Shown in pieces: positions 11,001 through 23,000 of a stretch of DNA of 64,000 nucleotides. The translations under genes and the position numbers were made by a program. The stretch's first letter is position 1. Each line of letters begins with the position of its first letter. The DNA is from Diadema setosum (lineage: Eukaryota > Echinodermata > Echinoidea > Diadematoida > Diadematidae), in the NCBI GenBank assembly GCA_033980235.1, contig CM067075.1, positions 11,072,292 to 11,136,291 of the forward strand, written 5' to 3'. The notes below the pieces were generated by a model that saw nothing but the letters and a program-made list of their open reading frames with translations, was not told where the DNA came from and did not search any database.

Positions 11001-14000
11001 AGAGTTTAAAGGCATAATTTACCATTTGCAGATGAAACAAAACTCAGCTTTTGTGCTTCAAAATAGTTCTAAAATGTGAGTTAGGGATAGAAACAACCAA
11101 TGTAAAAATTTGAATCAGTATAATGGATTTAAGTATTGTTTAATATACAAAATGTGAATAATAGTTATAATAAAAAAAAATGTTTCCAGACTAAATCGTC
11201 TACAGTTATGGTTTATTGAGAAAAACAGTGATATCTCGTTATATTTTAGGATTTATTGTGAAATTCTTATAAGGTAGGATGTTTTGTGATACAACTGACC
11301 TACACATATGCATAAAATGTGTTATCTTGAACATTTTTAAATCACTGCTCTCAAAGCTAAACAAGACCTTTAAGTTTTGACGAAGATCTTACACAAGCTG
11401 GATTGAGAAACTGTATCCGGTAAGAGAGGATGAGTTAGAACCATGTGGTATACTGGTATAGTAGATGACACTTAAACGAGAGGTCCTGAGTTCGAGTTGA
11501 ATAAGTTTTGACGAAGTACTCAAACAAGGCTCAAAAGCTGTATGTACTCTATGAGAAACCTGTGGTGTAGTAGATACGACACTTAGACGGGAGGTCCGGG
11601 TTCGAGTTGAACTCTGACGAAGTACTCAAACCAGGTTCAGAGGCTGTATCCACTCCTTGAGAGTCCCGTGGTATAGCAGATATGAAACTTAAAGGGGAGG
11701 TCCTGAGCTCAAGTTGAAGTTTTGACGAAATACTCAAACCAGATTCAGAAGCTGTAAGCCTCTGGACTCTATGAGAGCCCTGTGGTATAGTAGCTATGAC
11801 ACTTAAACGAGAGGCCATGAATTCGAGTTGAAGTTTTGACGAAGTACTCAAACCGGGTCAGAAGCTGTATCCACTTTATGAGAGTCCTGTCACCTGTGGT
11901 ATAGTAGCTATGGCACTTAAACGGGAGGCTATGAGTTCGAATTGTAGTTTTGACGAAGTACTCAAATCAGGCTCAGAGGCTGTATCCACTCTATGAGAGT
12001 CCTGTGGTATAGTAGCTATGACACTTAAACGGGAGGCTATGAGTTCGAGTTGTAGTTTTGACGAAGTGCTCAAATCAGGCTCAGAGGCTGTATCCACTCT
12101 ATGAGAGTCCTGTGGTAAAGTAGCTATGACACTTAAACGGGAGACCATGAGTTCGAGTTGAAGTTTGGAAGAAGTACTCAAAACAGGTTCAGAAGCTGTA
12201 TCTTCTCTATGAGAGTCATGTGGAATAGTACACGTAGCTATGACACTTAAACGGGAGGCCATGAACTCGAGTTGAAGTTTTGACGAAGTACTCAAATCAG
12301 GCTCAGAGGCTGTATCCACTCTATGAGAGTCCTGCGGTATAGTAGCTATGACACTTAAACGGGAGGCCATGAACTCGAATTGAAGTTTTGACGAAGTACT
12401 CAAACCAGGTTCAGAAGCAGACACTCTATGAGAGTCATGTGGAATAGTAGCTATGACACTTAAACGGGAGGCCATGAACTCGAAATGAAGTTTTGACGAA
12501 GTACTCAAAGCGGGTAAGAAGCTGTCTCCACTCTATGAGAGTCCTGTGGTATAGCAGCTACGACACTTAAACAGGAGGTCATGAGTTCGAGTTGTAGTTT
12601 TGACGAAGTACTCAAATCAGGTTCAGAGGCTGTATACACTCCGTTAGAGTCCCGTGGCATAGCAGATATGACACTTAAACGGAAGGTCCTGAGTTCAAGT
12701 TCAAGTTTTGACGAAGTACTCAAACCAGATTCAGAAGCTGTAGGCCTATCCACTCTATGAGAGCCCTGTGGTATAGTAGCTATGACATGACTATGACAAC
12801 GGGAGGCCATGAGTTCGAGTTAAAGTTTCGATGAAGTACTCAAACCAGGTTCAGAGGTTGTATCCGCTATGAGAGCCCTGTGGTATAGTAGTTATAACAC
12901 TGAATTGGGAGGTCCTGAGTTCAAGTTGAAGTTTCGACGAAGTACTGAAACCAGATTCAGAAGCTGTAAGCCTATCCACTCTATGAGAGCCCTGTGGTAT
13001 TGTAGCTATGCCACTTAAACGGGAGGTCATGAATTCGAGTTAGAATTTTGACGAAGTACTCAATAACCAGGGTCATAAAGCTGTACCCACTCTATGAGAG
13101 TCCTGTGGTATAGTAGCTATGACACTTTGACGGGAGACCATGAGTTCGAGTTGAAGTTTTGACGAAGTACTCAAACCAGGTTCAGAAGCTGTATCCACCC
13201 CGTGGGGTCCCGTAGTATAGCCGATATGACACTTAAACGGAAGGTCCTGAGTTCAAGTTCAAGATTCAGAAGCTGTAGGCCTATCCACTTTATGAGAGCC
13301 CTGTGGTATAGTAGCTATGACATGACTATGACAACGGGAGGCCATGAGTTTGAGTTAAAGTTTCGATGAAGTACTCAAACCAGGTTCAGAGGTTGTATCC
13401 GCTTTATGAGAGCCCTGAGGTATAGTAGGTAGGACACTTAAACGGTCGGTCGTTAGTTCGAGTCCAGAGGTCGAGTGCGTCAGTCCTTTGACAATATGTT
13501 TATCACTGATGCTCTTTTAGACACAGTTGTGCAAATGTGATATCTGGGAATATTTTTTAATGCTTTTATCGATTTTAAACAGCATAACAATGAACATGCA
13601 AATATTGTGCTTGAGAATTGCAATGGAATGATTCTTTAGAAGAGCAGCAGCAACAAACAAGAGTGACTATACCCAGGGTGACTGATACCGAGGCCATGTC
13701 CTCATTTCCGTCTTTGCCACAAGCTAGTTAAAGGGATGGTACAGTTTCGGTTGAGATGGGGCTTCAGTTTTCCAACGTTTTTGGATATGATGTTTTGAGA
13801 TAATGTGATGCCTGTTATGAACTATGAAAGAGCATATAATTCTAAGAGGAAATAAAAGTTTATTTGATGAAAATTGGTTTTGAAATGGCTGAGATATCCC
13901 AAAGTGATCCTAAAGTATTCCTAATAAAAGGCGGGTGTCACCTTTTATTAGGATTGCTTTGTTTTACTTTGTTCGTTTTTTTTATAGATATCTCGGGCAT

Positions 14001-17000
14001 TTCAGAACGGATTTTCATCATATTGTAAAGCTTGAATTCTTCTTAGAGTTGTATGCTCTTTAACATTTCACAAAGTGGTTTCTAGTATTTCGCAAAAAGT
14101 TAAAAGCTAAATCCTCACCTCAACCAATACTATATAATTCCTTTAAATGGACAGCTGTATAAACAGACTGGTGAATTATATACTTTAAATCCGTGGCCTC
14201 CGAAATGTAGAAACTTCTCAGGAGTTTAATACAGCAGAATTTAGAACTTCTCGTGGATTTAATACATCGGAACCCGGAAGCAGTGGGTAACTATGTTACA
14301 ATGCATGGTGCCGTTGGCGCCATTGCATTTGCGAAATATAAAAATGACAAATATGAAAAAATCAATCAGACGAGAAATAAAGAACAGGAGAAAAGTCTAT
14401 AAGATCTGAGGTGTATGCTTAATTCATTCAGTTCATGTTGATCTATTTTCTTCAGTTTCCTTGAAAATCAAACATGAAAATTTTCGCTACATGTATTTGA
14501 ACAAAAATATACATAACAATTTCAAGGCCATATTGTCCATTATAATCCTCAAAGTTTTTAAACAAATACAATGAAATCAAAGAAGTCAACGATATACTTA
14601 ATTCCAGTTTGAGAGAGAGAAAAAATGCATGAGTCTACCGTCTAAAACAGATGCTTGATAGTATAATGGCAGTCTCAGAAATATAGAAAGCAAAGAAAAT
14701 CGGCAATATGCTATTGAACTTGTCTTGTGCTAACATAGTGGAATAAACAATGGAAGTGAGTAGGGAAGGGGGAAAAACAAGCAACGTGACCAGTGTTGCG
14801 TCTGACCAGTATGGCGTCAAGAAATAGTTAGACAATGCAAAAAGGAGAAAAGAAACAAGAAGCAAGAACAGCGTATTAAGATACGCGTGTAATCTATCCC
14901 CATCCCCAGTGATATCGAAGGTATTATGTATGTAGATTGCACGTACGTGACAGCTTAGGCAGCGCCCATCGGTAGACTAAAACCTCGAAGAATAAATGCC
15001 GTACAGCAAACTCATCTGCTTCATCTGTGGCGCCCCAAACGAATAAGGACGTTTACATTGGGTACCGTACGATGACACGTAGGTTAAGTAATCAGTACTT
15101 TAAGGAATCTGCTTTCCCTTTGTCGAGCTAGTTTCATCTGGATGGCGTGTGCGCGTGAGAAGTCATGGTGGGTGAATGACGTCATAAACGGCGGACGGGT
15201 ATAACGACAAGCTAAAAATAAAGCTTTAGTCAAGTCGGCAGACAGACAGCTCGACTTGATTAGATATGTGCCCTCATTTAGCACCTCTGAAATCCCAGCT
15301 GAACAAGGGATGTGCTCGAGGTCGCAGAGCAGTCGCATCGTGGGCGAACCCCAAGGCCCGAGCGTTTCGCTATGTACCGATCAGCTGATGTGCGGATATC
15401 ATCATTATGTAATCGTCTCTCGCACTCTTGAGTATAGTCCCATGTGAAGCGCACTCACGCTTATCGCGGAGTGGTTCCGTTCAGATTGATCAAAGATAAT
15501 CTTTTTTTCACTCTCTTTCACGGCGCTGTCAATGCAAAAGAATCATAGGCTGCATAAAAAAAAAGGAAGGAATGAACGAAATTGTCCTGCAGAATAAGAT
15601 TAAACATGCTTTATGCAGAATGCCTGTTTAAATACTACATAATTTCTCTTACACTGCTCAAATAAAACTACCACGAATTCATAGCACAATCTTGCATTTG
15701 CTCACGTGAAGCAATCCTCATTACGATCTCAATTCATGTAGACATTTGTACTTTAACGCGCAAGCACACAGATCGGCACTCACTCTCAATAATAATGTTC
15801 TAATTGAGGTAGTGGTAAGTTGAGATTTAAAGATCACATCAATGATCTGTACGTCAAATTGTTCTCTACGCGAAAGAAGGAGAAGAACTTGAGTACGGAG
15901 AGCGATCATAATATCAAGACCGGTTATCAAAATTGCCCCATGCTCACAAAGCATGAAGTTAATTCAATCCTACTCATCTACTGAGACTAGCGTCTACAGT
16001 ACAGGCTTAATGAAAATGTGTTTAATTAAGAAATTATTGATATTATTGATAGAATTGTTACTAAATTAATTAATCAATTCATTCATTTATTCATCCTTTC
16101 AATAATTCATTTCACTTATTCAGGGAAGTCCCTTTTGAGGAGTACATCAGCAAATATACATTTAATATTCTGAACTTAGTCCGCGTAGACTGCAAAATAT
16201 CAACCAAAATAACAAAATTGATCTTTCTGTTTTATAAGCCAGTATGAGTATCAATCAATTAAAGATACAAAACTCAAATATTGCATTACCTTCTCTACTG
16301 TGGTCATGAACTTAAAAGCAAGGCAATGAACGAAATATTGCTGAAGATTTTTCCATTCAATCTTCCAAATAAAAGTCGTTGATTCTTACTCAACTAGACA
16401 ATTTGTTGGAAAGACTGTACTTTTATTTTCTTTGCCAGACGATTTTTCTTTTCTTTTCATGATACGACTTCAGTTTTGTTATATAAACTATGGGATACAA
16501 CAGGGGAGCTTTATGTAGGTGTAACCATGACACTTCCGAGTATAAAGTTCGAGATTTGTTCCCATTTGAGAACAAAGGTTACAGAGACATATTCCCAAGC
16601 TGTCACCTCCTTTGTAGCAAATTTTAGTCTTTCCAAGACATATAACGTGTATGACCAGACGTATTTCATTTTTTTTTTTTGCATGCAATCACGAACTCCA
16701 CAATGCTGGAAGAAAATATGTATGTGTGTGTGTATAGATTTGTGAATGTGTATGTGTGTGTTCGTAGGTATGGGGGGGGGGGAGGTTGGTGGCGAATGAT
16801 AGGAGTGTCACAAATGGCCAATAAACCCAGCTAAAACAGGAAAGAAAAAAACAAACAACAGAAATATTCCCTAAATCAACTGAAACTAGCAGTTGGCAAG
16901 AATTATTTATAAACATATTTCCTCTCCGTTTTAGGATTGTAGATGTAGCATATCAAATTTTCTTTTTTTTTTTAATATAATCATTTGTTGATCACACCTC

Positions 17001-20000
17001 CTATTCTAACCCTCTCTTCACTTGAAAACCTCAAGAAAATCATGCTCTACATGGAAATGGAAATAAACTAACAGATTACAAAACAAAGTATAATTTCACC
17101 TGAAAATCTTATGTGATCTTGTCCAGGGAAAAGGGGTCTTCTCACAAGCTCGGCATCCACGAGCTAGACACCAAGTAAAACAGACCCACTAGCTACACAC
17201 TAAGAAAAACAGGACCATGGGCTAGACACCAGGCAAATAAAGCCAACAGGCTCTACACTACGTACATTGAGCCCATGATGTCAAACTCGTGGGTATTTAT
17301 TGCCTAGCGTCTAGCTCGTGGGCCTTGTTTGCCTATATGGTGTCGCGCTCATGAGTCTCATTCGCCTGGTGTCTAACTCGTGGACGTATAGTTCGTCGGC
17401 CTGTTTAGTTGATGTCGAGTTCGTGGGCGTTGTTTGCTTTAGTGTTTAGCTCGTGGGTGTATGACTCGTGGGCTGTATGACTCGTGGGTGTTGAGTTCGT
17501 GACGTGCCCACGTGAAAAGAAGCAATGAACCAGGGAGGTGAGAAGCCTTCCTAAATGAACTGATGAACTGGAAGGGTGTTGTCTCAACATTAAAAATGAA
17601 AATGGTATTTCCTCCTGAACTACATGTAATCCTACTACGAATGATGACAAAAATCTTCTTGTTTTAAGTTGAACAAAATGTTGCAAAATGTTGACATTAC
17701 AGAGAAAACAAAATCGTATTATTCGTATCATAGCCGATTTCCTGCACAATGACGGACAACTGTAAAATATTGATAAGAGGCGTGTGGTTGCGATAAACTG
17801 CACCACCTTACCAGCAGGTCAGGGATGATGTCTGATGCACCATGAAGAGTTATCTCACTAAAGTGGTGTATGTATACGAATCAAGTTATCACTACGAATG
17901 GACCGCTGCCGTTGAAAAGGTATACAGTAAATGGAACACATCTGCGATGATTTCAGAATGATTTTCAGGAAATTCCTCCTTGACGTGGTGTAGATGACTG
18001 AAGGAAATAAAAGTTCAGAGGTTGTTCATCCACTTGTCAGCTTTTAACGCAGAATAAGCTGAATATATGAAGGCATCGCTCCTCGGTTGAATTAATACAG
18101 TTAAAGATATTCACCAGTGTGACAGTTTCGGAAAAAATCGAAGAAAACTCTCGAGTCATCTGTGACTGGATGAAAACTGTCTACATATCGTCCATTCCGA
18201 TTATTAACCAAAACAGGAAAAGACATAAAAGACAGGATAAATACAGACGAATTCAATACAGCCAATACTGGAACGAGATCATGAGACTTTCACACTACAA
18301 TTCTAAAAAGTATTTTACTAGTGGTGGTTTGCGATTTTACTCCACGACAGAATGATGCAGTACTGTAGCTTTCTGTCAGAAAATGACCGCAGTTCTATTT
18401 GCTGGTAAGCATGTATTGTACTATTCAGGAATCTTTGATTTTGAACTTTAAATGCTCACTTACAGATGTATATCTTTTGGAGTGTGAGACATGAAATTAC
18501 GTAACAATAGCAAAAGAATAGTATTGCTTAACGAAACATAAAGGAAACATTCCAGTTTTCCTATCAAACGTTTTTAAAATAATTTGATTTAGAATGTAAA
18601 TCTCCATTCACACAGTTTTAATGCTTTATTGCTTTATTCTCGAAGGATTGCCCCTCAAAAATGTATTTTAACATAACATTGTAATGTTGCAAAGAGATGG
18701 AAGTTACGTCGTGTGCAAGTCATGAGTCCAACACCCACGAGTCATACAGCCCACGAGCTAGACACTAAGTGAACAAGGCCCACTGGGCAAATAAGGTACA
18801 TGAGCCCGACACTAGGCGAAAAAGGCCCACGAGACCGACATTGCTTCACGGGGCTTATAATGTGTATGCAAAGTTGGTCTCGTGGGCCCTTTTTCTCCTA
18901 GTATCGAGCTCATGGGCCTTATTTGCCTAGCGTCGAGGTCATGAGTCTTAGTTGCCTAGTGTCGAATTGGTGGGCCTTTTTGCATAGTGTCGAACTCGTG
19001 GGCAGTATGATTCGTCGTCGATGTCTGGCTCGTGGGATGACCCCTGTACGTCTACTTCCATGATGCACAGATAAAGGTACAGAAATGTTTCAATGACGGA
19101 TAATCAATATACTATAATGGACACTGATTTTGTATTGACACGTTTAAAATCAAAAGAGTGTGAAGAATGATCCCGTATTTATAATAATAGATATCACAAG
19201 CCTTTTTCTTTTATGCAAGAACACGAAATATTCATCTAATATCAACAACAACAACAACATCATCATCATCATCATCATCAACAACAACAACAACATAAAT
19301 CATCTATGCACGTGTGATTGTTGAATTGAGTGCAATTTCTTATGTGTGCGAGAGTGACATTGTGCATTCCCGCCAAAATGAATACCTAGGGTATCCAGAT
19401 CTGTAGTCGAGGACGCATTTGCTACTTAACCACACGTGTTCAGAGATTAGGTAATCTGTTTACAACAGTCTCAATTGAAATGGCGGAGTTAATGGTAGTA
19501 TAGAATGCGCTACATCTTCGCCGGTTTTCAAACAAACAACGCCCGTTGTTGACTTCTCCTATTTATGGAAAGTGGTCCTCAATCCGTTCCCAGCACCATA
19601 GCGCTGGACAAAAGGCTTTGTGCGTCTTTGTTGGCTTCTGAACCATGAGAATTGACAGCTATTCTCCATAAACTGTCACTCCGGCTCCTGTTTGTGCTGT
19701 ATTTACCGTCCTCGTCTGTTGAATGGGATGGCAGGATCCCTTTTCTGCCACGCTTATCGTTTTAGTATCAAAGGTTACCATGTTGTTTGCCTTTAAATCC
19801 TCCCTTATTGTCCAGGCCAGACGTCAATAGATTTGATGTGATAGACCCTTTAACGGTATTAGTGTCTGTTGGGAAGAAAACAATGCACAGGTGTCGGTTT
19901 CCCCTGAAGGAAACAGTTTTACTGACGACGTGTATTAAGGCATACAGGCTGCGGCGTTTTTTTTTACCCCTCTTTGGTTTGTTGTTGTTGTTGTTGTTGT

Positions 20001-23000
20001 TCGAATATACCTTCTTTTTACGACTAGGAGGCTCCGCTGACTATTGAGGAAGTTGGCGGTCACTCTAAGATCTGCGTAAAAGCGACTCGAACGCCCTGAG
20101 ACACAAACATCATTAAGTAAAGAAAAAGAACTTTTTATTTTATGCTTCCAGACAGGCAAAAAATGTCTTCCCTCAAATTTCACCGACCATCATTAGGTGC
20201 GTTCGTCACACTGCAATGATGATAACTTATGTCTCGTATGCGATGTTGCAAACTCCATTTAACATTTTTATTCTGTTGCTCTATTCACTTACTTTTTGTT
20301 TGAATTCTGTGCTGCTTCGCTGATGATGGATATCGCACAAATGACCCGTAAAAGGCAATACAGACATAATATAACACTCATAATTTTGATGAATCACGAA
20401 TTGCCAGCATTACGTGTCATTTGGTCGTTCCTATGTGAATTTGAGGACGTAGCTCTGGCGGATTTGTGTACCATCTAGGAGAATTAGTCCCTGCAGAAGC
20501 TGGCCTTGTGAACAGACACAGTTCTCACTTTCTCCTTATTTCGAAGAAATTTTCGGACAGCAATATAACATTAAAAGAAATGCATAGTGTGGAAATCATA
20601 CAGTGGCAATAAATTTCGCAATCGAGCACTAGGACATTTGGATGCATGTTTAGACATGTTGAGTCTTTAAAATTAACTACTACTGCTTCCAATCAAATTA
20701 TTCAAGTTTTTTTTTTTTTCCCATAGAATTTCTCTTTGTATTATAGAGGATGAGAATCCTGGATAGAATTTACCACGATGAGAAAATCTTGGAGAATTTA
20801 GGGTCTATGTTCTAGCTACTCCGACCCTCTTGAAACAGATGCGTATAAATGCCTACCACCTTAGATAATATCTACAGGGCCCCTTTGAAGAAATTGTGTT
20901 TTGCCTGAAGGGGCTACTCCGGATTTGTAAGAACGCGTATCATTATAATGAGTCGTTTGGAGCCTCAGTTTGAGGAAAATCTACATGAAAACGAGATGCA
21001 CTTGTAATTGTCCATTATACTGTAGGTGCATCTCATGGCGAGAAGTACAGTGGGCCATGAAACTGCCTACATTTTGTCCTAGCCTCGCAGAAAGAATAGT
21101 GATGACATTAAAGTCTCCGATGTTTGAAGTTAGATTGTAAGTGATTATTTTCAAAGAGCGTAATCATTCAACATTTGTATTTGAATATTCTTTTAAAACT
21201 TCTGCATTCCTTCTGCAGCACCACAACAATACGAAAACGAGATCTCCCACCGTCTATATTTCAACGTGGCTGAGAAGACGAAGGGCTATCGGGTGACGAG
21301 TGCCAAGCTCCACTATTACGTCGCACCAGCCGCCGTGATTCAGACCACCTTGCACCGGATGACCATCGAGAAAGTGATGGCGCCCGCCAACGGAGAAAGC
21401 AACGCCAAGCTCCACACGGTAGCCATAGTCAAGGTCCCCCTGAATCTCCGTAGGGGGGAATGGAGAAGCATCGACTTCACCAACGTTGTCCAGGGATGGG
21501 CAGCCGACCCGGATACCAATATGGGCGTGTACCTGCAGCTCTATGATGACGGGGGTAATCCAGTGGTTATCACGAGTACAACTCCAGAAGATCCTATGGT
21601 GAGGCCACCACTCCATTGTGGCGCCAGCAATCTTGCCAAATGATAATCCTAAATACTGTATTTTTTTTTAACATTCCTGTTTAACTCCAGAATGGTGTAA
21701 ATCAGAAATGGTACCGTGAGTTAAAAACCTCTGAATCAGACCGCTTGCAGACTCGTGAAATATTGACAAAAAAGTCGACACACCCCATGGACCATCCATT
21801 AGTTTGAACTATGAACACAGAGGCTTGGGCCATTCTTCTGAATGCGTCAAAGATGGTTTGTGACTCCTCTAAATATAATGTATTTTTTAACATTCTGTAT
21901 TGTTATGAGATTCATATCTTCAGAAATGTGAATTTTTCAGCTAGCTCTCTCAATTATTTATATCATCATTTAATAAAGAAATCATCACTCCAACTGAAAC
22001 TTCAAAATTCTGAAACCTATATAACAAACTTCATTGCCCATCTAATTAAACAAGAAGTTATTCTCATTTGTGTTAAATGGTAACTCAAAAAAGATCATAA
22101 TTTACTTATGAAACTTAAATGATGAAAGAACAGAATGGTGAGCAAATCACTATAAACCGATAAATTAAAGGACAAGTTCACCTTCATTAACATAAGGATT
22201 TAGAGAATGCAGCAATATTAGTAGAACACATCAGTGAAAGTTTGAGGAAAATTGGACAATCGATGCAAAAGTTATGAATTTTTAAAACTTTTGTGTTGGA
22301 ACCGCTGGATGAGGAGACTACTAAGGCTCGTGATGTCATATGAGTACAACAGTATAAAGAAAATGTAAAGAAAATTCAACATATTTTCACTTTTTTCGCA
22401 TAATGAAAGCACTTGAGTTGCCTCTTTCTAAAGGCGATGGGAATAATTCTATACCCATAACATATTATGTCAGTAACGAGTCAAGGGAATGTGTATACTT
22501 TTTTCAAAAGATGAAATTTTGTGAAATTCTCTTTATATTTTCCTTACATTGTTGTACGCATGTGACATCATACACTGCAATAGTCTTCTCATCCAGCGGT
22601 GACTGCACAAAAACTTCAAAAATTCATAACTTTTGAACGGATTGTCCGATTTTCCTCAAACTTTCTATGATGTGTTCTACTAATATTGCTACATTCTCTC
22701 AATCCTCATGTTAATGAAGGTGAACTTGTCCTTTAACTAAGTGATACAAAACAAAAAGTACTACAAAGTTAAAAGCATGTCTCAGAGACAGGAAAATGTG
22801 TTGCCAATACCCACCGCTGACACCAGCAAGACTTGGATCACCGAGCAGCCAAAGATCAACCCGGTTGGGAATATCCAGGGTTGGGCTATAAAAACAGTAG
22901 TCGTAAAAAGAAAGCAGAAATCACCAAATCACTACCGTAGTCACCGCGGCAAGCAGAACTGGAGGGGTACCCGAGAGTACATAATTATAAACAATCACCC

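Noticed and set aside
11876..12508. 210-residue minus-strand open frame in the tandem array
   Set aside because: The repeat period is a multiple of three, so one open unit keeps the whole stretch open. No signal, no known domain, and adjacent units break the frame; kept only as a low-interest finding.
17405..17806. 133-residue minus-strand open frame
   Set aside because: It runs from foldback-arm repeats into unique sequence, with no domain and no splice context.
21599..21643. Extension of GDF8/11 exon 2 to the stop at 21643
   Set aside because: ATG|GTGAGG is a strong donor, and joining there restores the family sequence into exon 3.
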